Source: Ignavibacteriota bacterium (GTDB taxonomy: Bacteria > Bacteroidota > Ignavibacteria > Kapaibacteriales > UBA2268). Taken from it: a stretch of 59,076 nucleotides of DNA. Below are positions 18,947 to 28,512 of the stretch, piece after piece. The stretch is taken from the NCBI GenBank assembly GCA_024636855.1, contig JAGXGG010000098.1, forward strand, positions 1 to 59,076. The letters run 5' to 3'. Numbering within the stretch: the stretch's first letter is position 1; the number at the start of each line of letters is the position of its first letter. A program made the translations under genes and the position numbers. The notes under the pieces were generated by a model that saw nothing but the letters and a program-made list of their open reading frames with translations, had not been told where the DNA came from and made no database searches.

Positions 18947-21093
18947 AAATAATAGTTTATTGTCAGCTCGGCTCCTATGCCGGGCTGAGGGTAAACTGAT
19001 TTAATCCTAGATAAATGGTTTCTATAGACTTGATTAGTAATGTTGTTTAAATTTAGCATTAAAGCAAGCATATTCCCTCCCAAATCTATATTTTTCTTTA
19101 TTTCAGCATTTAGTACAACATATCCATCAGTTCTATTTTCGAATTGCCCTGTTTTTTCTTGGCTCGTAGCCATTTTAGTGTTTATGTTGAAGTACCAATC
19201 ATCTAGTTTATAATTAACCGTTATATTCATCGACAAAGGAGGAATTAGAGGAAGATTATCTTCACTCACTGACTGCTTACCAATAGTATAACTGATATTA
19301 GAGTTTACTGATAGTTCATTATTGAATAGATATTCAGTATTTATATTGATTCCATAAAGTTCAGCAGCTAAATTAGTTTGTCTAAATATTGGGAGTAAAG
19401 TGCTGTAGTTAGTATCACTAGTTGCAATTGGAGTGATATAATTTGAGTAATCATAGTAGAATACTTCAGAACCAAAGTTAAATTTTTCATTATTATAATG
19501 TGCTTTCAATGTATATGAAATTGACTTTTCAAGCTCCAAATTTGGATTACCGATTTCGTATGAATATGCTGCTAGATGAGGCCCATTTGAGAATAGCTCC
19601 TCGGGTTCAGGTGCTCTATTAGACAGAGCCAAATCAAATGAGAATACCAAATTATCAGAAGCATTATAATCTAATGAAAGTGCATTCGAAAAAGCTAGAA
19701 AATCTCTATTATTCACTATTTTTGATTGGAATAGATATGGACTTTCCAAATTAATTTGTGATACTTCATATCTCGCTCCATATCGAAATGCTAAATTTTC
19801 AATTAAATTAACATCTTCATTAATATAGCCTGATAATATAGTGTATTGATTATTAGGAATAAATACGAATCCACCCAACTCATTATCTTTTCGGGTTAGT
19901 TGTAAACCAATATACCCATTTCTGAATAAGCTACCTTGATGCTGTTCTAGCTCTAATCTGACAGAATTGGAAACGAACCGAAATTGGGCACCTATCAGAC
20001 CGCTATTCTCATATTCTTTGTGGTCATAGAAACTCCTTTCGTAATCTAGCTTCAGCTTGTCAATAACTGCTCCATGAGTGTGGTATTCTGAGTTGAACCC
20101 CATAGTATTTCGTTGCATTTCTATATCCACGCCATTAGGGTGAGCACCTACGAATCCTCCAGGAATACCATAGCTTTTTGCGAAAGTCGATAAGTATGGA
20201 TTTATACTGAACTCACTCAATTCGTAGTATAAACCTGTAGAGACTTCATAAAGATTGTAGTTAGTATTATAAAGAACCCCATCTGGAGAGCTAACATCAC
20301 CTGTTTTAGTATATACACCATCAATAACGAAACCGTTGAGTATATCACTAAATTCGTTTTTAGTTGAAAGACTAAACTTATTATTAACGTTCGCAAATGC
20401 TCCAGAGACTAAATTACTATTACTAGTTATATTACTTTTTATATTGAAATTGCTTGATGTTTGAACTGCACTGCCTACTAATGATGAGCCATATCTAATC
20501 AAGTCTGCACCAGATAATAGAGTAATTCTATCCAATCCGTTAAGTGTCTGTGCTTGTGCGTGATCTGGAGAATTACTAGATAAGTCTTTTGATTTGAAGC
20601 CATCATTTATAACAGATAGCCTATTTCCAGAAAGTCCATTAACAACAGGTCTAGAAACCGCCTCCCCCATTTCCGAGCTAGATATACCTAGTTTACTATT
20701 TAATATCTCAGCAAGACTTTTACTTGAGCTTTCATTAATTGATGATTGGGTAATAGTTTTCGGGCTAGATTTCTTGTTTTTGGAGTCCATAATAGTAATA
20801 TCATCATACTCATAGTTCAGTGGAGTTAAATAAACTGAGATTGAGTCAAAGTCTGGTGTTATATTCAAATGCTTTTCGATATAACCAGATTTGATAAAAT
20901 CGGTATGCGTCTTTTGAGTTACATCTACTACAAAGTTACCAGATTCATCTGAGTATAATGTACTTTCTTTAATGTTAATAATAATCTTAACATCAGAAAC
21001 TGGTTCTTTGGTAAAGCTGTCATATACAGTCCCTACTATAGGTTTTGCCGTAAGAATAGTAGCAGAAATAAAGAATAATAATAGTATTTTCAC
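18943..21093 (-). CDS. TonB-dependent outer-membrane receptor, ZnuD-like
   Basis: 716 aa. A signal peptide is followed by a carboxypeptidase-regulatory-like beta-sandwich (IVGTVYDSFTKEPVSDVKI), a plug domain (RPVVNGLSGNRLSVINDG) and a beta-barrel ending in an aromatic residue (NYYF). The barrel contains YGIPGGFVGAHPNG, then ERSFYDHKEYENSG and LELEQHQGSLFRNGYIGLQL. These resemble the ZnuD/zinc-type receptors, where H-x-E and E-x-H loops near the entry bind metal. It probably imports zinc, or another transition metal or metallophore, using TonB energy. It is last in a minus-strand operon and starts on the last base of the MazG-like gene. Confidence 0.85.
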   Translation of the reverse strand: MKILLLFFISATILTAKPIVGTVYDSFTKEPVSDVKIIINIKESTLYSDESGNFVVDVTQKTHTDFIKSGYIEKHLNITPDFDSISVYLTPLNYEYDDITIMDSKNKKSSPKTITQSSINESSSKSLAEILNSKLGISSSEMGEAVSRPVVNGLSGNRLSVINDGFKSKDLSSNSPDHAQAQTLNGLDRITLLSGADLIRYGSSLVGSAVQTSSNFNIKSNITSNSNLVSGAFANVNNKFSLSTKNEFSDILNGFVIDGVYTKTGDVSSPDGVLYNTNYNLYEVSTGLYYELSEFSINPYLSTFAKSYGIPGGFVGAHPNGVDIEMQRNTMGFNSEYHTHGAVIDKLKLDYERSFYDHKEYENSGLIGAQFRFVSNSVRLELEQHQGSLFRNGYIGLQLTRKDNELGGFVFIPNNQYTILSGYINEDVNLIENLAFRYGARYEVSQINLESPYLFQSKIVNNRDFLAFSNALSLDYNASDNLVFSFDLALSNRAPEPEELFSNGPHLAAYSYEIGNPNLELEKSISYTLKAHYNNEKFNFGSEVFYYDYSNYITPIATSDTNYSTLLPIFRQTNLAAELYGININTEYLFNNELSVNSNISYTIGKQSVSEDNLPLIPPLSMNITVNYKLDDWYFNINTKMATSQEKTGQFENRTDGYVVLNAEIKKNIDLGGNMLALMLNLNNITNQVYRNHLSRIKSVYPQPGIGAELTINYYF

Positions 21094-21419
21094 TATTTCA
21101 GTTTAGGATTATTTTTATGACGGTCTTTATCTCTTGCAGTCTTTTTCTCAAAGTTCTTTTTGAGAGCTTCTGTTAAGTCAACATTTGTTTGGTTAGCTAG
21201 ACATAGCAACACCCAAAGTATATCAGCCATTTCATCTGCTTCATTGTACTTCTCATCAGACTCTTTCGATGATTGTTCGCCATACTTGCGAGAGAATACT
21301 CTAGCTAGCTCACCGACTTCTTCGGTGAGTATAGCAAAATTAGTCATTTCACTAAAGTAGCGGATGCCGTTTTCTTTTATCCAATCGTCAACTTGCTTTT
21401 GTGCTTCAGCTATTGTCAT
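21093..21419 (-). CDS. MazG-like nucleotide pyrophosphohydrolase
   Basis: 108 aa, an all-alpha NTP-PPase. The Mg-binding pattern is clear: EEVGEL (helix 1) and EADEMADILWVLLCLAN (helix 2), that is ExxE followed by ExxD. The protein is close to the short MazG/YpjD-type dimers that hydrolyse (d)NTPs or modified NTPs to NMP and PPi. It overlaps the upstream lipoprotein gene by 4 bp and the downstream receptor gene by 1 bp, so translational coupling is likely. Why a housecleaning enzyme sits in a metal-uptake operon is unclear; it may simply be carried along. Confidence 0.88.
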   Translation of the reverse strand: MTIAEAQKQVDDWIKENGIRYFSEMTNFAILTEEVGELARVFSRKYGEQSSKESDEKYNEADEMADILWVLLCLANQTNVDLTEALKKNFEKKTARDKDRHKNNPKLK

Positions 21420-21901
21420 TTTATTACCATTGGTACATAAGGCGAAGTAAAATCAGGATGTCCTTCATGTAAAATTTGGATTCTAAATGTAGTTTCTCCA
21501 ACTTTGAGAGGGCTTATATTTATCTCCCATTCAGTAATATCGAACTGAGCAAAATTAATATCTTCTATTTCGAAATTCAATTCATGTTCTTCATCTTCTT
21601 CTGAATCTTCATGTTCGTCATGCTCTGGGATACCGATATTCTTACCATCTTCATCTAAGAATTCAATTGTATATTTCTGACTATCCTCAGCCAATATCAG
21701 AACAAATGATTCAGAAATAGTATTATCGACTTGACCTTTTAATACTTTAAAAACTGTCGAATCATTTGCATTTTTAATAATATAACCCGCTGCTTCGAAA
21801 TGATCTTCTGATGGAGTTACAGAATCAGTATCATCGCAACCTGTTAATAGAATAGAGATAAGTATAACGGAAAATAGAATTGTTGAATTAATCAACTTCA
21901 T
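21416..21901 (-). CDS. Lipoprotein with acidic His-rich stretch, metal-uptake operon
   Basis: 161 aa. A signal with lipobox LLTGC (Cys22) is followed by a beta-rich domain. Its middle holds a short run rich in H, E and D (PEHDEHEDSEEDEEHE), a likely divalent metal-binding loop. The C-terminus includes TTFRIQILHEGHPDF. No family name comes to mind. It is probably a periplasm- or surface-facing metal-binding lipoprotein working with the downstream TonB-dependent receptor. It shares size and general plan with the 22.3-22.8 kb lipoprotein. Confidence 0.7.
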   Translation of the reverse strand: MKLINSTILFSVILISILLTGCDDTDSVTPSEDHFEAAGYIIKNANDSTVFKVLKGQVDNTISESFVLILAEDSQKYTIEFLDEDGKNIGIPEHDEHEDSEEDEEHELNFEIEDINFAQFDITEWEINISPLKVGETTFRIQILHEGHPDFTSPYVPMVIK

Positions 21902-21950
21902 AATAGCCTCAAATAATGAATAATATAATAAATAAATTTAAAAAATAGGA

Positions 21951-22283
21951 TTAAATGAGGTTAGCAGGTGGAGCTCTTCCTACGAGCTGAATTCGGTTTA
22001 TATGATAACAGTCTTTACTCTGAAAAAAAGTAAAGTTATTTGTCAATGTTGTTTCAAGAGTGCTGTGACTTTCAAAGAAAATATTATAATGAGTATTCTT
22101 CAGGAATTCACACTTAATACAAGTCTCTTGACTAATATGGTGAAATTCATCTAATGTGATTCCAGAATTATAACTTTTATATTCATGCGAATGAAGTAGT
22201 AATCCTCCAAAACTAATAGAGAGGAAACTCATAATCAGTAAACATGAACTAAATTTCGATATGATTTTTTTAAATTTCAACAA
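21951..22283 (-). CDS. Small membrane-anchored His/Cys protein, metal-uptake operon
   Basis: 110 aa. One N-terminal hydrophobic helix (about residues 13-30) is followed by potential metal ligands: HSHE, FHH and a CIKC motif. The C-terminus reads QLVGRAPP. Short proteins with this plan (one helix, HxHE, CxxC, a terminal R-x-PP) often lie beside TonB-dependent metal receptors in Bacteroidota and resemble DUF2946-type proteins; this resemblance is from memory. A role as periplasmic metal sensor or relay is inferred from position and ligands only. Confidence 0.6.
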   Translation of the reverse strand: MLKFKKIISKFSSCLLIMSFLSISFGGLLLHSHEYKSYNSGITLDEFHHISQETCIKCEFLKNTHYNIFFESHSTLETTLTNNFTFFQSKDCYHINRIQLVGRAPPANLI

Positions 22284-22316
22284 TTGTCAAGATGTATAAA
22301 TATAATTATTAGTGCA

Positions 22317-22775
22317 TTATCTGTATATAATTATTGGAATACTATCAACTGCAATAAGTATTTCATCATCTTTTTTCAATTCAAAAATAAAGTGCGCTAT
22401 TCCCTCATCATGAGGAGTTATACTAATTAAGAAATTGTAAGCACTAGCAAATGCCCTTTTATCTTCTTTCGTACTGTGTTCCCAAACATACGCATAAGTT
22501 GTATAAACTAATGGGTCTGGATCATTCAGAGTTTTACCATCTTTATCCAAAAAGTCGATATCAAAACTCATTTCACCACCATACCAATCCATTCTGATTG
22601 TATCTCCTTTCAAAGGATCTAATTGACCATTATTGCAATATATATAAATACTATCATTTAATGAAAATGTGAAGCCAGTTGGTGCGAATGGAACTTCTTC
22701 TACTGGTTTTACTGGATCTTCGTCGCAACCAATAAAAAATAAAGAAATAGCAATTAAAACTAGAATTTTTTTCAT
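22317..22775 (-). CDS. Lipoprotein, first gene of the metal-uptake operon
   Basis: 152 aa from the ATG giving MKKILVLIAISLFFIGCDED, a textbook lipoprotein signal with Cys17. The open frame runs 21 codons further upstream, but that extension adds a second hydrophobic stretch and is unlikely to be used. The mature protein is beta-rich (GEMSFDIDFLDKDGKTLND, then AHFIFELKKDDEILIAVDS), similar in size and in the FLDKDGK/FLDEDGK element to the second lipoprotein of this operon, so the two may be distant paralogues. No catalytic motif. It is divergent from ridA, with 65 bp between starts that presumably hold both promoters. Confidence 0.68.
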   Translation of the reverse strand: MKKILVLIAISLFFIGCDEDPVKPVEEVPFAPTGFTFSLNDSIYIYCNNGQLDPLKGDTIRMDWYGGEMSFDIDFLDKDGKTLNDPDPLVYTTYAYVWEHSTKEDKRAFASAYNFLISITPHDEGIAHFIFELKKDDEILIAVDSIPIIIYR

Positions 22776-22840
22776 ATTTTTCTCATATTTAAACATACTC
22801 ATATACAAAATAACAATTAAATAGCGAAAAAGTAACAAAG

Positions 22841-23227
22841 ATGAATAAAATATTTTTAGACAAGAATGAGTGGGTTGATAAAGTTGGCTATTGCAGGGCT
22901 AAACGGATCGGAAATAATATATTTATATCTGGGACAGTTGCCAATGATAATGAAGGTAATCCTGTTGGTTTAAATAATGCTGAATTTCAAACTAGAGTAA
23001 TTCTTGAGAGGTTTAAGAATATCATGGATTATTTTGGTTACGGATTAGATTCAATTGTTAGAACTAGGATATTTACAACTGATATAACTAAATGGGAAGA
23101 AATTGGAATGGTTCATGGAGAATTTTTTAAGGAAATAAAACCAACTACAACTATGGTTGAAGTGTCCCGATTGATAAAAGATGAATACTTAGTAGAAATA
23201 GAAGCCGAGTCAATAGTTGAGGTTTAA
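22841..23227 (+). CDS. RidA/YjgF-family protein
   Basis: 128 aa, the standard length of the family. Visible features are NIFISGTVANDNEGNPVG, the QTRVILERFKNI helix, VRTRIFTTDI (with the Arg that binds the substrate carboxylate in RidA), and a final EIEAESIVEV. RidA proteins hydrolyse reactive enamine/imine intermediates made by PLP enzymes. Some subfamilies have other or unknown roles, and this one may not be a strict RidA. Its 3' end overlaps the next gene by 11 bp. Confidence 0.85.
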   Translation: MNKIFLDKNEWVDKVGYCRAKRIGNNIFISGTVANDNEGNPVGLNNAEFQTRVILERFKNIMDYFGYGLDSIVRTRIFTTDITKWEEIGMVHGEFFKEIKPTTTMVEVSRLIKDEYLVEIEAESIVEV

Positions 23228-23696
23228 TAGAAAATATATGATAATGATGTTAGCAATAGTAAGTGCCCTATTGATATTCTTTAGCATTGCCCTCAAAGAT
23301 AGTACAAAGCGCGAAGATTTCATCAATTTCGATTGGATGAGTGGTGATTGGTATATGCGTGGCGATGGATATACTATATATGAGCATTGGGATGGGAAGA
23401 GCGAACAAGTTATGGAAGGATTCTCTGTTAGTACTAACGACAAAGGAGATACATTAGGTAAGGAAGAGTTGAGAATTATAAAATTCGAGGACGACTTTTT
23501 CTATATCGCTAAACCGAGTAGGAAGAAAAACCCCACTACATTCAAAATGATTTTAGATTCTGTCAGAAAAGTCAGCTTTTATAATGAAACTAATGAGTTT
23601 CCAAAGTTAATAGAATACACAAGAAGGGGCGATTCACTCATCGCTAGAATAAGTAGTGGTAACAAATCAACTTTATTCAAATTCAAAAGAGAATAG
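23217..23696 (+). CDS. DUF6265-like protein with N-terminal signal/anchor
   Basis: 159 aa from a TTG start that gives a basic n-region (MRFNRKY) before the hydrophobic stretch; an ATG seven codons later is possible. The mature part has FDWMSGDWYMRGDG, YEHWDGKSEQVMEGFS and GKEELRIIKFED. This is a lipocalin-like pattern with early Trp residues that I associate with the DUF6265 family. The function of that family is unknown. It is probably translationally coupled to ridA by the 11-bp overlap. Confidence 0.65.
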   Translation: MRFNRKYMIMMLAIVSALLIFFSIALKDSTKREDFINFDWMSGDWYMRGDGYTIYEHWDGKSEQVMEGFSVSTNDKGDTLGKEELRIIKFEDDFFYIAKPSRKKNPTTFKMILDSVRKVSFYNETNEFPKLIEYTRRGDSLIARISSGNKSTLFKFKRE

Positions 23697-23701
23697 TGTA
23701 A

Positions 23702-26700
23702 CTATTCACTCAAATCTACTGGTGATACGGGATAAGTGTTAGGATATCTTCCTTTGATAAGCCCAATCAATTCTGCAATTTCAATTTGTAGTTTAGGAAT
23801 ATCATCACGTGTGTAGCACTTGCTATATATCCAATCTGTGTCAATACTTTCATTTTCTAATTTATTTATAAAAAACAAACGTGAGTTTACCTTTTTAATA
23901 TTATCTTTATATTTGAAAGCAAAAAGTGCATACATATTCATCTGAAGTGAGTATTTATTAGCTTTAGATACGAGGTTATCGCCAGCAAAGAATGTATTTG
24001 TTTTCCAATCCCATATTTCGGCAGTGTCTCCATCGAAACTTATTGCATCATAAATTGCTGAAAGTGTATGATCTCCGAAAGCTAATTTCAAATCAAATTC
24101 TTTATTAGATTTTAAAAGTGTTGTTATATTTTCTTTAATAAAATTAGAATCTAACAGTTTTTGTATATCATGGGTAAGTTTATTAAAATCTTCACTTTTA
24201 ACTTTGATTTGATATTGTAAAGCCACTTGAGTTAGAACATTTTCAATTTCAGAATGTGATATTGAATTATCTGAAGTTAGAATTGTTTCTATACTCTCCA
24301 TGATTGCGTGAAAGAAAATACCATAATCAGTTCCATCTGAAGTTTTATTATCTTCGATTTCTATATTTTCGTCATTATCATAGTTCAAAGTTGAAGATTT
24401 CAGAATAGGTAAACCAAATATATAAACTTCTTTGAATTTTTCTTTGTTTGCTATATCTTGGAGCATAGCAAGTTTTGTAGCACTAAAGTTAATTTCTTTT
24501 TCTAATGTCTCAACAGTTCCTATGTACTGAACAGCATTAGGGTCAATTTTCTTCTCTTTGTTCTCTATGTTGAAAATATAATCATCTATATCGGAGAAAT
24601 CAGAGTCTGTATGAATAGAATATTCCAAATCCATTAATTCATTAGTTTCGTCCTTCTTGTAAAGCAGGATAGAAGATTGCTTTTGTAGTTTAGGAGTAGA
24701 TTTGAAATCATCAAATATGCTTTGTAGTTCCAAAATAGGTTTAGATGTTTTACCGTTTTTTATAATCAGATGTAAAGATTTCTCAGCACGTGTAGCAGCT
24801 ACATAATAAACGCGGAGGTTTTCAGCTTTAGCTGCTATAGTATTATTTTCTTTTATCAATAGATCTATTGCAGTTTCATTAGTTGCAAACTCATGATAAT
24901 TTTCGATAGAAGTAGGTATTTTCATCGTATACCCATAGTCTTCGTCGAATTTTGCACTACTATTAGAACCTTTTGGGATATTAATTAAATCAAAATCTAA
25001 TATAATTACATGTGGGAATTCCAGACCTTTTGCACTATGAACAGTAGATAATTTTATAGCCTTTTCTGTATTTCCTACATCCTCAGATTTATTATTTCTC
25101 ATAAAATCAAAATCTAATAATTCAAATGCTTGTCCCAAACTACCGTAAGATCTATCTTCCAAGGCACTGACATACCCCATAAATCTATATAAATTTCGGA
25201 ATACAGTAGCTTGATTTTTATCCCCTTGGTAAAAATAATTCCAATTGGACTCATCAATTATTTTAATAATTAGATTTGAAAGAGGTAACTTATTTGATAG
25301 TTGTATTGATTTGGCCAGTAATGTTGATATTTCTTTATCTAGAGGGTTATCACTTCTTTCAGCGAATGCTTGAAATTTTTTCCAAAAAGTAAGCTCACGT
25401 TCTGAGTTTTTGCTTATAATAAAAAGGTCGTTATCTGTATAATTAAACAGAGACGATTTCAAAGCGGCAGCACATAACATGTCATTTTCAGGTGATTCGA
25501 TAAATTGAATATAAGAAATTAAGCTTTTGACTTCATTTTTATCAAAGAATCCTTTACTAGCCATTACATTATACTCTAATCCTTTTTCAGCAAGTAGTTT
25601 TGTAATAGCAGGGAAATGTGTTGTACTAGAGGAGAGGATACAAATATCTTTTGGTTGAGCTCCTTTCTCATTAATCAAATAATTAATTGATTTCATTAGT
25701 TGATTATAAGAACCAACTTTACCATCTTCTTCTTTTGTACGGCCAGTAGTATCATAAAGCATTATATTAATTTTCTTTAAATCTTCATCTACTTCAGAGT
25801 GAAAAGAGACTATTGATTGATAGTCTATATCAAAATCACTTTTAGTAGATACCATATAAGGTGAAAATAAGTCATTTACAAAGGCATTAATCTCTATATC
25901 AGAACGAAACGAAGTATTTAGCTCCAATCTATCAGTAGCATCTAATTCACGGCGTAAATTCTTGAATACTCGGACATCTGCATTTCTAAAGCGGTAAATA
26001 CTTTGTTTATCATCACCCACCACAAATATTTTAACATCTCCAGTATCACGAATCAGATTAGCTATAGCTAATTGTCTATCGTCTGTATCTTGGAATTCAT
26101 CTATCATTACATAGGCTAATTCGTCTTGTACTATCTCCTTTACAACTTTATTTTTTAGTAATTCTACAGCAATATCTATTGTTGAGTCATTATCAATTCT
26201 ATTCAATTTATAATTTTGTTCCGAATAACGTCTAGCAACTTCTTTGGCCAATACAGTAAGAGCTAATCCGATTTCAATTCTATTTTTGAGAAGTGTTTTC
26301 TTATCTTCTCTAGTGGCATCCAATACCTCGGCAAATATTTTTATAATTGAGTCTAATTCGTCAAAAGTAGAAGGACCAACTAGTTTCTTAACAGCAAGAC
26401 TATTTCCTTCCTTTATACCCCTTAGAGTTTGGAGCTTAGAAAGAAGTACGTCTAAACTCGATTTTTCATAAAATTCATTAGAATACAGTTCATCATAGAC
26501 AGGTAATAAGATTTCTTTAGTTTTATCTTTAAGTATAGTGCCAAATGAAAATTCATGGCTTATCTGCTCAAGTATTTTAAATATGGATTGCTTGTTCGTT
26601 TGTTTAATTTTTGCAATAATATAATTGGTTATATCATCTACTTCTTGCTCATAGAACTTCTGTTGCTTATCCAAATGTACTTGTTTATAGACAAGAGAGT

Positions 26701-27259
26701 GAATAGTCGATATTGTATCTTGGACTCCCAAGAAAAGAATTGATTTGGCTATATATTTATAATTATTGCTATTGCTCTCACCCAATACATCATTAATTAT
26801 TCTGGTAAGAATAATACTTTTCTCATTTTCATCGAAAACTGTAAAATTTGGTTCTAAGCCTGCCCTAAAAGCGTGGTCCTTTATTAAACCTCTACAGAAC
26901 TTATGAATAGTACCAACTTCTAGATTTACTAGGTTTCTATTAATCTTGTCGAGGATTTCTTTTTGTTTATTATCTAGTTTAACTTTTTCAAAAGGTCTAG
27001 TATTGTTAAACAAAAATAAAATTGTTTCTCTAATCTTCTTTCGTATTTCTGAAGCCGCTTTATTAGTAAAAGTGATAGCAACAATGTTCTTGTAATTAAA
27101 CTTATCTGGATGAAATAGCTGCAAATAGAGATATTTTCTAACTAATAAAGTAGTCTTTCCAGATCCCGCATTAGCAGTAACTGATACATCACTTTCAAAT
27201 TTAAGAGTCGCCGCTCTTTGTTCTGGAGTTAGGTCTTTTAGAAATTCTGATTCTGTCAT
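23702..27259 (-). CDS. AddA/RecB-like UvrD-family helicase-exonuclease
   Basis: 1185 aa. Superfamily 1 helicase motifs appear in order: AGSGKTT (32-38, Walker A), AITFTNKAASEIR, GTIHKFC, MIDEFQDTDDRQ (motif II), VVGDDKQSIYRFR (motif III), STVHSAKGLEFPHV (motif V) and YYVAATRAEKSL (motif VI). The C-terminal region has EIWDWKTN and later QMNMYALFAF, the D-x-K and Q-x-x-x-Y elements of a RecB-type nuclease. It is therefore an AddA/RecB-type subunit that unwinds and resects double-strand ends for RecA. No AddB or RecC gene is adjacent, so the partner must lie elsewhere or be absent. It is separated from the upstream peptidase gene by 1 bp. Confidence 0.9.
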   Translation of the reverse strand: MTESEFLKDLTPEQRAATLKFESDVSVTANAGSGKTTLLVRKYLYLQLFHPDKFNYKNIVAITFTNKAASEIRKKIRETILFLFNNTRPFEKVKLDNKQKEILDKINRNLVNLEVGTIHKFCRGLIKDHAFRAGLEPNFTVFDENEKSIILTRIINDVLGESNSNNYKYIAKSILFLGVQDTISTIHSLVYKQVHLDKQQKFYEQEVDDITNYIIAKIKQTNKQSIFKILEQISHEFSFGTILKDKTKEILLPVYDELYSNEFYEKSSLDVLLSKLQTLRGIKEGNSLAVKKLVGPSTFDELDSIIKIFAEVLDATREDKKTLLKNRIEIGLALTVLAKEVARRYSEQNYKLNRIDNDSTIDIAVELLKNKVVKEIVQDELAYVMIDEFQDTDDRQLAIANLIRDTGDVKIFVVGDDKQSIYRFRNADVRVFKNLRRELDATDRLELNTSFRSDIEINAFVNDLFSPYMVSTKSDFDIDYQSIVSFHSEVDEDLKKINIMLYDTTGRTKEEDGKVGSYNQLMKSINYLINEKGAQPKDICILSSSTTHFPAITKLLAEKGLEYNVMASKGFFDKNEVKSLISYIQFIESPENDMLCAAALKSSLFNYTDNDLFIISKNSERELTFWKKFQAFAERSDNPLDKEISTLLAKSIQLSNKLPLSNLIIKIIDESNWNYFYQGDKNQATVFRNLYRFMGYVSALEDRSYGSLGQAFELLDFDFMRNNKSEDVGNTEKAIKLSTVHSAKGLEFPHVIILDFDLINIPKGSNSSAKFDEDYGYTMKIPTSIENYHEFATNETAIDLLIKENNTIAAKAENLRVYYVAATRAEKSLHLIIKNGKTSKPILELQSIFDDFKSTPKLQKQSSILLYKKDETNELMDLEYSIHTDSDFSDIDDYIFNIENKEKKIDPNAVQYIGTVETLEKEINFSATKLAMLQDIANKEKFKEVYIFGLPILKSSTLNYDNDENIEIEDNKTSDGTDYGIFFHAIMESIETILTSDNSISHSEIENVLTQVALQYQIKVKSEDFNKLTHDIQKLLDSNFIKENITTLLKSNKEFDLKLAFGDHTLSAIYDAISFDGDTAEIWDWKTNTFFAGDNLVSKANKYSLQMNMYALFAFKYKDNIKKVNSRLFFINKLENESIDTDWIYSKCYTRDDIPKLQIEIAELIGLIKGRYPNTYPVSPVDLSE

Positions 27260-27260
27260 T

Positions 27261-28439
27261 CTAATTTATTTTCATTTTCGTTTTCAAATTAACAGGAATT
27301 CCATTTTTGTTGAGTGTTATAGATGTAGTTTTATGCATAAAGTAAGAATATGATACATACAAATAGCCATCATGGCCTCTTTTATTCGTTCCCCAAGAGT
27401 TTTTTACTACGAAGTACTTTCTATCTAGTTTATCTTTGACTATCCCAACTATATGCATACCGTGATCATCTTGAGTAAGATAATTATCAAAATCTTCCTG
27501 TCTTTCTTCTTGAGTTATATTTAGTTCAGTATATATAGAGTCCCATTTCAATTCATCTTTATCCAAGATCATTTGCTTCATATCAGCCGGATTAATCGCT
27601 AGTCCATATTTCGATTCAAAAGACGGTTCCGATACATCAGCACCCCAATCAACAGAATAACCATTTTCTAATGCTTTTTCAGTTATTTGTAGCATCTCAT
27701 TCATTGGAACATTATAAAATTCTCCATGAGAAAAGTTATCTGGTACTTCTAAAACAAATTTATCATAAAAAGGATGGTGAGTAAAAGAAGTTATGTCTAC
27801 AAACTGTTTTGTATCTATTCCTAGATGGTCTCTGTAACTAAGAGGCGTGTACTCTACTCCATTCACTTTAAACTTAGTTGGGGCTTTACCCATATATATG
27901 TCTAGGACTGCATCAAATGCCTTTTTCCATTTTGATGTTCTATTGCTTGCTGGAGTAGCAACTACTCTTTTTATCATATCTTCTAATATACCTGACATCT
28001 CAGCATGATTCAGATATCCATTCTCCGGACGAGTAGAGTATTCTGATTCAGGTACTACACCATATTTCTCTATCGAACGCATAACATCATTTGTTAAAGC
28101 ACCTTCTCCGAATTGAGTTGCCCCATGATAACGTACATATAAGTCCGCTTTTTCTGGGTACATATTTCTAACTATAAACATCTCTGATAGATCTACTTCA
28201 CCCTTACCTTCACGAAGTAATTCTGACTCTATAAACGAATTACCTGCAAATGTCCAACAAGTACCTGTTCTATTCTGATTCTTGACATCTGTAGTTTCTA
28301 CATTGATTATTTTTTCGAATTGATAGACTGAGTCTACTTTGAGCATCATTTCCTCATCTTCTTTATCATCGGAAAACAAGGGAGAATTAGTAGTCACGAA
28401 AATTAGGAGTACTGCTAATGTAATATTTAATAATTTCAT
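27261..28439 (-). CDS. Exported C1-family peptidase (bleomycin hydrolase/PepC-like)
   Basis: 392 aa. A signal peptide (MKLLNITLAVLLIFVTTNSP) is followed by the papain-fold active site: Cys61 in NRTGTCWTFAGNS with the oxyanion Gln upstream (NQN), a late His in DDHGMHIVGI, and Asn in FVVKNSWGTN. The sequence DLSEMFIVRNMYPEKAD and the overall length match the bleomycin hydrolase/aminopeptidase C branch rather than classical papain. Export is unusual compared with cytosolic PepC but seen in Bacteroidota. It probably trims peptides in the periplasm. It stands directly upstream of the AddA-like gene and 73 bp downstream of the barrel gene, so it may share the minus-strand transcript. Confidence 0.87.
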   Translation of the reverse strand: MKLLNITLAVLLIFVTTNSPLFSDDKEDEEMMLKVDSVYQFEKIINVETTDVKNQNRTGTCWTFAGNSFIESELLREGKGEVDLSEMFIVRNMYPEKADLYVRYHGATQFGEGALTNDVMRSIEKYGVVPESEYSTRPENGYLNHAEMSGILEDMIKRVVATPASNRTSKWKKAFDAVLDIYMGKAPTKFKVNGVEYTPLSYRDHLGIDTKQFVDITSFTHHPFYDKFVLEVPDNFSHGEFYNVPMNEMLQITEKALENGYSVDWGADVSEPSFESKYGLAINPADMKQMILDKDELKWDSIYTELNITQEERQEDFDNYLTQDDHGMHIVGIVKDKLDRKYFVVKNSWGTNKRGHDGYLYVSYSYFMHKTTSITLNKNGIPVNLKTKMKIN

Positions 28440-28512
28440 TTTGTTTTATTTTAAAAATTGAAAAAATTAAAATAGTCAAAAAGAAGGAATAAATTGAAAA
28501 TGTGGAAGAGTA

